This document shows, piece by piece, positions 11,779 through 21,819 of a DNA stretch of 64,000 bases. Numbering within the stretch: the first letter of the stretch is position 1; each line of letters begins with the position of its first letter. The stretch is from NCBI GenBank assembly GCA_916613615.1, contig OU744723.1:62318239-62382238 (forward strand), read 5' to 3'. The translations under genes were made by a program, and so were the position numbers. The stretch comes from Steromphala cineraria. Taxonomy: Eukaryota > Mollusca > Gastropoda > Trochida > Trochidae. Under the pieces are notes generated by a model. That model was not told where the DNA came from, made no database searches, and saw only the letters and a program-made list of their open reading frames with translations.

Positions 11779-12152
11779 AGGATATTATATGAGTGTCCAT
11801 GGCATACTATGTTTACGACACGAGTGGCTAAATATTAGTATTTCCCGAGCGAGAGCGAGGGATATACTGATATTTAGGCACGAGTGTCGTAAACATAGTA
11901 TGTCATGGGCACGAATATGATATTCTGTTTATTACCGTTGTCCCAAAATTAAAGAAAATATTCAAAAATTACTTCTCAGCATAAGCGGACTAGCCGCCGC
12001 CGGCCCGTAGAGATTGTGACGTCATAGGTGAAGCGTGACGTCAAAGCATTGTTTATTACGTGATGTCACAATGCAAAAGTGATATTTTGCCCTAGGGCAA
12101 CATATGAAAAATATGAACCTCGATATGACTGCCCTCGTAGGTAATAAAAGAA
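11778..12152. mobile_element. Foldback element H3 inserted in LINE
   Basis: The left end is ATAGAGGATATTATATGAGT; arms ...CATGGCATACTATGTTTACG / CGTAAACATAGTATGTCATG meet at the apex CCGAGCGAGAGCGAGG (11845-11860) and end in GATATTCTGTTTATTA (~11929-11945). An internal part follows, holding three CRE-type sites (12017-12063) and the palindrome GCCCTAGGGC, ending near GTAGGTAATAAAAG. LINE coding sequence is continuous on both sides, which sets the approximate borders and shows the CRE-bearing part belongs to the element. Confidence 0.7.
12017..12063. promoter_or_regulatory. CRE-type site array inside H3
   Basis: TGACGTCA at 12017 and 12036 and TTACGTGA at 12056 are spaced 19 and 20 bp. ATTGTTTA precedes the third site, as ATTGTTAC/ATTGTTAT does in the H1 and H7 arrays. 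Confidence 0.5.
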
Positions 12153-12154
12153 GT

Positions 12155-13478
12155 TACTTACTACTAATTCTAAAACCAATTATAATGCAATTATTAGTGA
12201 AATAGAGGAAGAGATAACTGAACTAGATGAACCTCAAATTATCAATCTTCCATTTACAAATGATGAAATCTCTCAATGCATACAGTCAAGTCAACTAAGA
12301 ATTATATCACACAAGTACTCACTAAACTATTTAATAATATTCTAATTTCAGGAGTGTTCCCCAAAGAATGGGGGAAAAGTATTATATGCCCCATTTACAA
12401 AACAGGAAACATAAAAATTACTGATAATTACAGAGGAATATCTCTTCTTGATTCATTTTGTAAAATTTTGACAAATCTACTGGATAAAAGACTACATAGT
12501 CCAGCAGATAAGTGGGAAAATTGGGCTATTTTTGACAAGCATGAAACTTGGTATACTGACAGAGCATTCTTTTATGAAGATTTTGAGATATAGGGACATT
12601 TAAATTTATGCCCTATTTACAAAACAGGAAACATAAACATTACTGATAATTACAGAGGAATATCTCTTCTTGATTCATTTTGTAAAATTTTGACAAATCT
12701 ACTGGATAAAAGACTACATAGTCCAGCAGATAAGTTGGAAAATTGGGCTATTTTTGACAAGCATGAAACTTGGTATACTGACAGAGCATTCTTTTATGAA
12801 GATTTTGAGATATAGGGACATTTAAATTTATGCCCTATTTACAAAACAGGAAACATAAACATTACTGATAATTACTCATTACTCTTGACTCATTTTGTAA
12901 AATTTGGACAAATCTACTGGATAAAAGACTACAATCTTGGTGTGACTACAATGCCATCATTCATGAATCTCAGGCTGGTTTCAGACCTGGGTACTCAACC
13001 AGTGTATGAAATAATTTTTCAAGATCACTAGCAAACCGGGCTAGAATGTATTCAAAGTTACTAGCCCAAAAGAAAAATTACTAGCCAAATTAAGTAAAGA
13101 TAAAAAATGTTTAGTTTGCAGGCAATAGCACACAAGTACCTCACTAAAACAAAAGGCAGATTTTACTGCATCTCTGTTGACTTTTCAAAAGTGTTTGATT
13201 TTCCCAAAATATATGCACTTTTGTATGCAGATGATGTGTCATCAATAGCTGATAGTGTTCTACAACTTCAGAAGAAAATAAATGTGATAGAACAATTGTG
13301 TGACTCTACAGGAATGAAAGTTAATCTCAAGAAAACAAAAGTAATGGTGTTCAGAAGAGGGGGGACTTTAAAGAAAAGTGATAAATGGACTTATAAAGGA
13401 AATAAACTTGAAGTTGTTAATTTCTATAGATATCTGGGAGTAGTATTTACTCATGGAGTAAAACATTCAGCTGTCTGA
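12155..13478 (+). pseudogene. LINE reverse transcriptase, rearranged
   Basis: RT motifs in order: GVFPKEWGKSIICPIYKTG and DNYRGISLLDSFCKILTNLL (12350-12485), ESQAGFRPGYSTS (~12965), RFYCISVDFSKVFD (~13160) and LLYADDV (~13222), followed by GMKVNLKKTKVMVF. The domain makes cDNA at the nicked target. It is clearly dead: the fingers segment is multiplied by a 221-bp tandem duplication (12391-12940), a short insertion lies at 13010-13090, and the ~50 residues normally between the first catalytic aspartate block and YADD are deleted. It continues with the C-terminal part at 13561. Confidence 0.75.
12391..12940 (+). repeat. 221-bp tandem duplication within LINE RT
   Basis: Two and a half copies start at 12391, 12612 and 12833, each with TTTACAAAACAGGAAACATA. 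The first two also carry a ~110-bp tail (AGTCCAGCAGATAAG ... GGGACATTTAAATTTA) that is not RT sequence. The third lacks the tail and runs into the normal RT continuation. Copies 1 and 2 are nearly identical. Confidence 0.8.
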
Positions 13479-13699
13479 CTGCACAAGCAAAGAAAGCCAT
13501 CTTCAATATAATGTCCTTTCAACAGAAGTTTGGAAATCTATGTTATGAAGATAATTTTAAGTTTTTGATAGTATGATTGTCCCAATATTGTGTTATGGAG
13601 CAGAGGTATGGGGAACTTCATATAACAAGCTGATTGAGAGTGTACAGGCATCATTTTGTAAAAGATTTCTCAGACTTACACAGAATACTCCAAACAACA

Positions 13700-13832
13700 T
13701 GGCACTTGGGGAGTGTGGCAGGCTCCCCCTTCATATATCTACATGGCACTTGGGGAGAGTGGCAGGCTCCCCCTTCAATATATCTACATGGCACTTGGGG
13801 AGTGTGGCAGGCTCCCCCTTCATATATCTACA
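13700..13832 (+). repeat. 44-bp coding-derived tandem repeat, three copies
   Basis: ATGGCACTTGGGGAGTGTGG...TATATCTAC is repeated at 13700, 13744 and 13789. The unit is the LINE segment coding for MALGECGRLPLHI; 44-45 bp is not a multiple of three, so the frame shifts each time. Confidence 0.85.
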
Positions 13833-13881
13833 TGACAAGAGCAGTTAAATATTGGACAAGATTAATTCATCTTGGAAATAA

Positions 13882-13975
13882 CTAGAGGTGTGACGATATA
13901 TCGTGGTATTCTTGAATCGCGATACTCAATCTGACGATACACATATCATGATACATACATTCTCTGCATCATGAT
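13882..13975. mobile_element. Small insertion with hAT-like end
   Basis: TAGAGGTGTGACGATATATC resembles the terminal repeat of some hAT elements. The segment interrupts the LINE between CATCTTGGAAATAAC and the frame that reopens at 13975. No matching opposite terminus was verified. Confidence 0.3.
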
Positions 13976-14684
13976 CGTATTACCACATCAAGAATATAAC
14001 ATGCTCAAATCTCTTGATGAAGTAGAAAGATATACATGGGCCACTGCTGTAAAGAACATAGTTTTTCGCCTGGGGTTTGGAGTGGTAGGGATACAACAAG
14101 ATATTGGGGACAGAAATCTTTTTATTCAAAACTTTAAGATAAGACTCGCTGACAATCTCTATCAAGACTGGCATTCATCAATGGAATCTTCCTCTAAATG
14201 TGAATACTATCATCAGTATAAGTCTCTACTCAATGTGGAATCATACATAAGAAATGACATTCCACAGTATTTAAAATATATCATAGCAAAGTTTAGATGT
14301 AACAATTTTAGACTTAAAGTTGAAACTGGGAGACACAATAATATACCCCCTGAAGAAAGATACTGTGATCACTGTTTAAAGACAAATATTAAAACTGTAG
14401 AAAATGAATATCATGTGCTCCTGACATGTGATAAATACTCTCACCTAAGAAGAAAATACCTGCCAGCTGGCTTTATTGACAATCCAACAACAAACAAATT
14501 CATAAACTTGATGGAGAATACAAACAAAGACATCAGTTATAAACTTGGACTCTATTTATTTTAAGTATTTGCTCTAAAATCATCTATAGAAACTTAATTG
14601 TAATGCATGCAAGAAAATAATTTGTAATTCCTGTGTATTATGGGCTTATGGCCTAGTTACGAAATAAACTTGTCTGTCAGAAAT

Positions 14685-14940
14685 AGATACGCTGTACCAT
14701 CTATTCTGGGACTGGGACTTTTTACGACCATTGTGGACAGAATTGGAAGACTGGCTTAGAGAAAAAGCTCAAGTTGAAATACATTTAGATAAAGAGAAGA
14801 TACTCCTTGGCTTCCCAGAAGAAATGATGACCCTGTAAATGCAATTATCCTCATCTTTAAAAAAAACTATTTTCGAATTTAAACCAAAAAAGCCGCTTAC
14901 CGTTCCAACACTATTTTACAAACCCAATGATTATACAATG
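14685..14940 (+). pseudogene. Second LINE fragment (L1/Tx1-like C terminus)
   Basis: Translation gives TLYHLFWDWDFLRPLWTELE then KILLGFPEE, the typical E-L-HLFW-C...FW region near the end of L1/Tx1-type ORF2. It is short, truncated at both ends, and abuts the tail of the preceding LINE. Confidence 0.5.
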
Positions 14941-15129
14941 TTACCAAATGTGCAGCTGAAATGTCAAATGAAGTTCAAATTCTGGTCATCCTGTCATTTA
15001 TTGTTTATGTAAACATATTGTGTGATTGATAGTTTGATACCTATGTGCTTCTAAAATAAAACTGTAAATACAAGAAAGTATCTGTGTGGAGTACAGTGAT
15101 AAATATATTTGGTGAACATGAATTTGTAG

Positions 15130-15372
15130 AGTTACCTTTGCTCATGGCTGAATCTTCTTTGAGTACAAAGGAGCAAATCCACGGAACAGACGAGTTAAAT
15201 TTTGTTGCCGCAAGTTGCGACTTTTCACAAAGTGCACGCCAATAAGGAAAAGAGTTTATAATCATATATCGTAAAAGTAGAATAGAGATAAACCTAGTGT
15301 GTATTAAAATCAGAGACACGTTATACCTGATTGATAGCGGTAAACTCTCACGCTGGACGTTTGGTTTCATTG
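15130..15372. mobile_element. Half-copy of foldback element H8
   Basis: The sequence from GGAACAGACGAGTTAAATTT through GAGATAAACCTAGTGTGT to the apex-like CTCACGCTGGACGTTTGGTTTC parallels 53480-53680. Here the second (mirror) arm is absent. It shows the family existing without the hairpin duplication, or with that arm lost. Confidence 0.6.
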
Positions 15373-15717
15373 TTGATTTGGTTTAAACATATTTTTATTC
15401 ATTAAAGAATCCGGTTCAGTAAACAAGCAAATCTTTATATTTATAAAGATAATATTATAAGATATACTTATAAAAATACCTCACCGGTACAAAACATGAT
15501 AAACAAAATACACAAGAACTAGACATATATCAAAACCAAGAAATTCAGAACATGACATATCTATGTTTCAAAACTAGGTGACATATTGCCAGCAGTTGGT
15601 TTTAATATGATGTTTTCATTTTACGATGTTTTATCAAATCGCTTACTCTTGCAGATAAAATGATGTAAAGTTTTTTTGTTTTTCTTTATTGTTCCCATAG
15701 ATTTCTTTTACAAGATA

Positions 15718-16626
15718 TGTGCTGCCTTCCAGTGCGCTAACCTTATTTTCATTTTATTAATCCCATTCCGGTTTACCTGTAACCTTATTCCGGTATTGGT
15801 TGCACATGCTTTTCGTGCAGTGTCGCTGTATGGAGCTGTTTCCAACGGGCAGGCATTTTTTCTGTATTGTGTTTCGGAATGAGCCTTCGCCGCCGGACAT
15901 ATGTTTTGGGAACCACTCAATGTTTCGGGAAAGATACAGCCACCAAAGTGTATGTAAAACAATATTGTGTATTTCCGCAGTGTTTTTGCAGTGTATAATT
16001 TATTTGTATTAAGCAAATTAGGTGTATTTTCATGAATTTTCTGTAATGCTCCAGCGTAACAGTATTTCGATTCATACTATCAAATATAGTTTCTATTTTA
16101 GCATCTTTTTATATTTCCAGTAGTATTTCACTAAGTTTTATCTTTTTAGCAGTAAATAAGCAAATTTAGAGTAATTTATGTGCAGAATTTCTGTCCCAGT
16201 AAAGCACCCTTGACAGTGGTGTAAAATTGAAGCATTCATAAAATATCTCATATCAGCACTAGGGTTTAGGAGTGACGGAGTTGCGTCCCTTGATTTGAGT
16301 GATGTTTGTCAGTATTTTAATTCACTTGGTAAACAACAAAAACTATATTTCTTTTACATTTATTTATTCAGTAATATCTTTATCAGTATTTTTCAGTGTA
16401 TTTTACACATTGTTATACATTGATTATTTAGGAATTTTTAATTGTCTTTAAATATTTTAGGACTTGTGACTTATGACTGTAATTTTATTTATTACAGCTT
16501 TTCACCCTACATAAATCCACAACACACCGTGGTTTGTCTACGATATGGAAGAAAATAAAAGCTGATCCGGCGCTAACACATCTTGTTCTTCCTTGCTGTC
16601 GTGGACAGGGGTTAGCTACCAGCATA
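15718..16626 (+). repeat. 5' LTR of BEL/Pao element
   Basis: It starts TGTGCTGCCTTCCAGTGCGC and ends GGGGTTAGCTACCAGCATA, preceded by target duplication AGATA. It matches 23799-24714 with scattered substitutions and small indels. As the family's promoter it should start transcription inside this region; no clear TATA box was assigned. Confidence 0.85.
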
Positions 16627-16669
16627 GTGAAAAGACTTTGAGGGCTGTATCCAGGACTACCATCTCATC

Positions 16670-16926
16670 ATGTCAGACGAGCATGGAGCTGTGGGTGGTG
16701 AGGACAAGCGGTCTAGGAAAAAGACAGAAGCAGGACAGGCTATGTATGAGTCAATAAGAAATTGTCACTTGGCTAACATTGAATGATTATGGAGTGAAAT
16801 TAACTTTCAAGTAGACTTAGATGGTGACATGATACATCTTCGTGAACAGGAAAAGACATTTTTAAGGCAGGTTGATAAATATCTCGCTGTGTGCAGTAAT
16901 TATCAGCTATTTCTAGAAAGGACATA
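16670..16926 (+). pseudogene. BEL/Pao gag, 5' end (interrupted)
   Basis: ATG at 16670 follows the 5' LTR by 44 bp and opens MSDEHGAVGGEDKRSRKKTE. An in-frame TGA at 16784 ends it after 38 codons, but the same frame continues (LWSEINFQVDLDGDMIHLRE) to 16925 where a TIR transposon enters. Joining across that insertion restores an open frame into 17802, so the TGA is a later point mutation and the insertion a separate event. Confidence 0.75.
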
Positions 16927-17799
16927 CCGTATTCGTCCTATTAAGCGCCCCGGCCGCTGAGCTTAAAAAAATCCAAAGGGGGCGCTTATTACGATACCCC
17001 AGAAAGGGGGGGGCGCTTATTAGGAATACGTTATAGACAAGCGAAACTAGCACTTGTCGGGATTCTTAACGAGAATGAAAGTAGTTGTGCCATGATGGCC
17101 ATTTGACCGATTGAAGATAATCAAAGAATTACTAAACAAACAGATAAACAAACCTGAGTTGACTAACAAGCAATCAATAAAGGCCAATTAAATGCCCTGC
17201 TTGTGCACGAACCGGTCATCATGCAATGTCAATGAAACAACTAATCCATTCAAACGACATAATTACCTTGTTATCTTTAATTATTGGATCATCTCATTGT
17301 CATGTATTGAGTAAAACAAGTCAATAAGGCCTAACTCTTTTTAAAAAAGACATAAAACAACTTCACATCGTTATTTTAACATGCTGTTACTATATCCTCC
17401 CTCCACTAACTTCACAAGCTCAATGCATCGACTTTGCAAGTAAGACTTCATTAACACAGTGTTTGGAGCTTGCATTACTGCAAGGAGGAGAAAGGAACAG
17501 CAGGATTACTGCAGTGATAGGGAAACGAAAACAGGCTGATCTGTTGGCAAGTTTGACAGGTTAAACAACTTATGCGGTGTGTGTCAAGTAGTTGAAATGC
17601 ATCATAACTTAATAGAATTATATTTAAAACAGCCAAAGTAATTTTATTTTACTCAATGTAATGTATTTTCAGTGTTTTGGAAAAGCAGTAGAGGCAGGCC
17701 ATTTTATGTATGAAGGGGGGGGGGGGGGCGCTCTGTTATATGGAAATTTGTAATAGGGGGCGCTTATTAGGGAGGGGGCGCTTAATAGGACAAATACGG
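16927..17799. mobile_element. TIR transposon (MITE) in gag, TA target duplication
   Basis: Terminal inverted repeats CCGTATTCGTCCTATTAAGC(GCCCC) and their mirror at 17773-17799 differ at one position. The flanking TA is duplicated (16925-16926, 17800-17801); removing one TA and the element leaves gag in frame, which fixes the borders. Subterminal GGGGGCGCTTATTAG is repeated in both orientations. There is no transposase ORF, so it is non-autonomous; the superfamily is not certain. Confidence 0.85.
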
Positions 17800-17801
17800 T
17801 A

Positions 17802-19835
17802 CACTAGTGAGAGTAGAGATGATCTGCAAGATAATCTTCTTGTGTACGATGGACGCTATTCAGAAATTGAATCGACAAAGAATATTGTGGATGAAGCAAT
17901 TCATTATAAACTGGCAAATGAACACTTGTCTAGCATATATAGGAAATTTAAATCAAGTTCACGTGGTAGAAGTTCACAACAATCTTCTTTAAAGGCCCGC
18001 ATGAAAGCTGAAGCTGCCAAACAGCAGTTGCAGTACACAGTGAAGGAGAGCGAGCTGAAGATGAAGCAGGCTGTTCTCGAGGAAGATGAACAGATAGGTC
18101 TTGCACAGACAAGGAGGAAGAAGAAGGAAGTAGAAGCGGAACTTGATGTGTTGAAAGTGGAGAAGGAAGTTGCTGTAGCGGAGGCCGAGGTATTGGTTGC
18201 AGAGGAAGGTGATCTCGCCGACAACTCAACTCACAGAACTATCAACTTACCCTCGCAGGACCCCAGGGAGAGAACTGGACACTACATCCAGAAGTTAGAA
18301 AACGGCAGAACTCCTACAGATGGAACCAAGGGTTCAATCGAGGAACCTTTTGAAGAAGACACAACTCAGCCGAGGTTTGAACTGAACCCTTACGCACCAG
18401 TGTTCAACCATGTTAATCCAACGGTAGAATTAGGCAAGTTTCTTCTAAGGAAGGATCTTCTCTTATCTCGTCTGAGAACCTATGACGAGAAACCAGAGAC
18501 ATATGCAGTGTGGAAGACTAGCTCCCTCAGCGTGATGAGAGAGCTCGATGTTACACCAAGTGAAGAAATGGACCTGCTTATCAAGTGGCTTGGACCGGAG
18601 TCATCGAAGCAAGCACTCAGTCTGAGGGCGTCAAACTTCAACGACACCACACAAGGGCTTCAGCAGATCTGGCAGAGACTCGATGAGCGCTATGGCTCAC
18701 CTGAGATGGTCGAGAACACTTTAAGACTGAAATTAGATAATTTCCCTAAGTTAAGCATGAAAGACAATAAGAAGTTGTTTCGATTGTCAGATTTATTGTC
18801 AGAGATTGAAGCTGTTAAAATGTGTAAGCAATATAGGTCATTGTTAGCATATTTTGATTCCACCAGTGGTGTTTCACCTATTGTATGCAAATTGCCGTTC
18901 AGTTTACAGGAAAAGTGGAAGAGCACAGTGAAGTTCATCAGAGACCTGAGCAGAATAAGGAATGACCCAAGCTTCTCGTTTGAGCAGACCGGTGGCAAGA
19001 CCGACAGGAACCAGAGTAAGCAGACAACCTTCAAGACCAATAAGGTATTCACAAAGAAGACTGAGATTAATCCTCAAGCTGAAACACTTGATTGCCCTTA
19101 CCATGGTACAACAAAACATTCACTAAATCAGTGTAGATCATTGGAGTCAAAGAGTTATAGTGCAAGGAAAGAGTTCCTAAAGAAGCATGGATTTAGTTAC
19201 CGATGTTGTACAAGTAACAAACATTTGGCCAAACACTGTATGGAAACTGTGAAATGTAACTTGTGTGGTCATTGTAAACACCCAACCTTTCTTCACCTTG
19301 ACCAGTTTGTTCGTGCACCAGACTATGGTGGGGAGAAGCCTGGAGACCCTGTCACGTCCAAGTGTACACAGATCTGCGGACAGACATTTGGAGGTAAATC
19401 CTGTGCCAAAACTGTGTTGGTGAGAGTTTATCATAAGAGTCAACCAGACAGATTTGCGAAAGCATATGCCATATTGGATGATCAAAGGAATGTGTCCTTA
19501 GCTCGTCCTGAACTTTTTGATGGTTTGAACATTGATGGTGAACCCATTCAGTACACAATCTCATCTTGTGCAGGCCTCACAGAAGCTAATGGCAGGAAAG
19601 TTTCTGATTTAGTTGTGGAATCACTTGACAGAAGCAACAGTCTTGATATTGCTAATGTGACTGAATGCTCTCAAGTACCAGACTTAAGAGATGAGATACC
19701 TACTCCTGAGATTGTTTGTAACTACCCTCATCTACAGGACATCAGTATTCCCCAACTTGATAATGATGCCGACATTTTGCTCTTAATAGGAAGAGACGTT
19801 ATCGAGGCACACCATGTTTTGGACCAGAGGATCGG
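17802..19835 (+). pseudogene. BEL/Pao gag-protease region
   Basis: The long frame after the TIR insertion. Order: a charged coiled-coil-like stretch rich in E, K and A (17990-18220), the gag core of the DUF1759 type (TYDEKPETYAVWKTSSLSVM, WLGPESSKQALSLR; 18470-18640), cysteine/histidine clusters CPYHGTTKHSLNQC and CNLCGHCKHPTFLH (19093-19290), then the protease region with YAILDDQRN (~19465) and LLLIGRDVIEAHH (~19775). Gag packages RNA; the protease cuts the polyprotein. A frameshift near 19835 separates it from pol. The first ~90 bases of the longest open frame belong to the inserted transposon and are excluded. Confidence 0.85.
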
Positions 19836-20383
19836 ATCGCCATTATGCTCAACTGCTGCCACTTGGATGGGTGGTGATCGGCGAGTCTTGTCTCGGCAAG
19901 CTACATCAACCTAATCAGGTAACTGTGAACAAGACACACTTGTACAGGACTAAGAACGACCAGCGTGCTACTATTTTCCAGCCGTGCCACAACGACATTC
20001 ATCTGAAGGAGATATTTGCCTTAACTCAAGAAGAAGAACAACTTGCCTATTCAGCAGAAGATCTGGAATTTCTAGAGCTTATGGACAAAGAAATGGTAAT
20101 GGGACCTGAGAAACAGTGGATCGCACCTCTGCCTTTCAAACAGGAAAGACCACGCTTACCAAGCAACAAGTCACAAGCACTGAAGAGAGCATACACCTTG
20201 GATAGACGTCTTCAGCGAGATGAAATTAAGAAGAAACACTTCATCGATTTCATGAAGAAACTGCTCGACTCCAAGCATGCCGAAGTGGCACCTGACTTAA
20301 AAAAACGAAGAGTAACATTGGTATCTACCCATCTTCGGAGTCTATCACCCGAAAAAGCCCGGACAGATACGTGCTGTGTTTGA
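19814..20383 (+). pseudogene. BEL/Pao protease-RT connector
   Basis: In the frame one step from gag this continues the polyprotein (LLPLGWVVIGESCLG, WIAPLPFKQERPRLP, RAYTLDRRLQRD). LGWVVIGE and PLPF...P.LP...R are standard landmarks just before a Pao-type RT. A further one-base shift at about 20300-20320 is needed to enter the RT frame, so the protein is broken on both sides. Confidence 0.75.
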
Positions 20384-21302
20384 CTCGTCCGCAGCATACG
20401 ATGGAGTATCCCTTAACGACGTTCTGCTCCAGGGACCCGACCTTATGAACAGTTTATTGGGAGTGCTAATGAGATTTAGGAAGGAAGAGGTTGCAGTTGT
20501 GGCTGATATTCAAAGCATGTTTCATTGCTTTCAGGTCAGGGAGGAACACAGGAACTTTCTTCGCTTCTATTGGTATGGAGATAACAAACCTTCAAAGGAA
20601 CTTATCGAATACAGAATGAGAGTTCATGTATTCGGAAACAAGCCGTCGCCTGCTGTTGCAACCTATGGTTTAAGGAAAGCGGCCATTCAAGGTGAAGAGA
20701 TGTTTGGACATGACACCAGAGAATTTGTGGAGAATGAATTCTATGTAGACGATGGATTATCTTCTTGTCCAAGAGAAGAAGAAATGGCAGATTTATTGAA
20801 ACGGACACAAAAATCACTTCAGGAAAATGGATGTCTGAGATTGCATAAAGTTGTCTCAAATAGAACCTCCGTAATGACAGCTTTCCCTCGGGAGGATCTG
20901 GCCAAGGACTTGATGAATCTGGATCTTACAACAGACACATATACCCTACAAAGGAGCTTAGGATTGCTTTGGAACATAAATACAGACACCTTCGTATTTC
21001 AAACCTCAAGAGATGTGAAACCTTGCACCCGGAGAGGTATTTTGTCTACAGTGCACAGTATTTTTGATCCCCTTGGATTTATAGCACCCATCGTGATTCA
21101 GGGAAAAGTATTTCTCCAAGAACTAGTTCAAGACAAGTATGACTGGGATCAAGAGCTTGAACCTGACAAGAAATTGGAGTGGGAGAGATGGAGAGATTCC
21201 CTGACTGCTCTTGAGAACATTGAAATACCTCGAATATATGTACCTACATCTTTCAGAGAATCAAACGCAAAAGAACTACATGTTTTTCCGATGAATCTGT
21301 GA
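20304..21302 (+). pseudogene. BEL/Pao reverse transcriptase
   Basis: RT domain in order: WYLPIFGVYHPKKPGQIRAV (20322-20380), FDSSAAYDGVSLNDVLLQGP, VVADIQSMFHCFQV (first catalytic aspartate, ~20500), the region around FGNKPSPAVATYGL, and the active-site YVDDG (~20745), then LGLLWN and ILSTVHSIFDPLGFIAP. It copies the element RNA into DNA. The frame reaches a stop at 21302 because one T appears to be missing in a run of T near 21288, which shifts RNase H out of frame. Confidence 0.85.
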
Positions 21303-21814
21303 AAACTATAGCCTCCTCAGCTTATTTGAAGATGACAGACAAGAATGGATCTTCACATACAGGATTTGTTTTCGGAAAAGCCAAGGTTGTGCCTAATCAT
21401 GCACATACTATACCCCGTTTGGAGCTCTGTGCATCTGTTCTAGCAGTAGAAGTTGCTGGCTTAGTGACAAATCATCTAGACTTGCCCCCAGATGGTGTTC
21501 ATTACTACACTGACAGTAGAGTAGTTCTAGGCTATATTAACAACACAACAAAGAGATTCAAAGTCTATGTTTCGAACAGGCTGCAGAAGATAAAAGCATT
21601 TTCAGAGCCTAACCAGTGGTCTTATGTCCCAACCAGTCAGAATCGGGCCGATGCTGCGACTAGACCCGTGTCAGTTCTCAACTTCAACGAGAGTAGGTGG
21701 TTGAAAGGTTCCCCTGAAGTAATCAACAGAACTGTATCTACACAAGATTCTTCAAGTCTGACTACAGATGAGGACATTGAGGAAACGGTCTGTACAGCAT
21801 CAACTAAAGTATAA
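21280..21814 (+). pseudogene. BEL/Pao RNase H domain
   Basis: It follows RT after a one-base shift. Landmarks: SDES and SAYLKM (start), IPRLELCASVLAV (second acidic residue), HYYTDSRVVLGYI (third) and PTSQNRADAATR (fourth). This is the RNase H of Pao elements, which degrades RNA in the hybrid. The end is at a stop at 21812 before integrase. Confidence 0.8.
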
Positions 21815-21819
21815 ATCTG

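Larger units (their letters stand above)
13561..14690 (+). pseudogene. LINE C-terminal region and 3' tail
   Basis: It starts with the thumb (VPILCYGAEVWG) and NMALGECGRLPLHI, is interrupted by a 44-bp triplication and a small insertion (13882-13975), then runs open from 13975 to 14564. Near the end is a CCHC-like zinc-binding motif, CDHC...HVLLTC (~14365-14430), common at the C terminus of LINE ORF2. The 3' UTR ends GGGCTTATGGCCTAGTTACGAAATAAAC, a stem-loop plus A-rich tail typical of these elements. LINE clade was not resolved. Confidence 0.7.

Noticed and set aside
17904..18229. Minus-strand serine-rich ORFs in the gag region
   Set aside because: Antisense shadows of the charged coiled-coil part of BEL/Pao gag.
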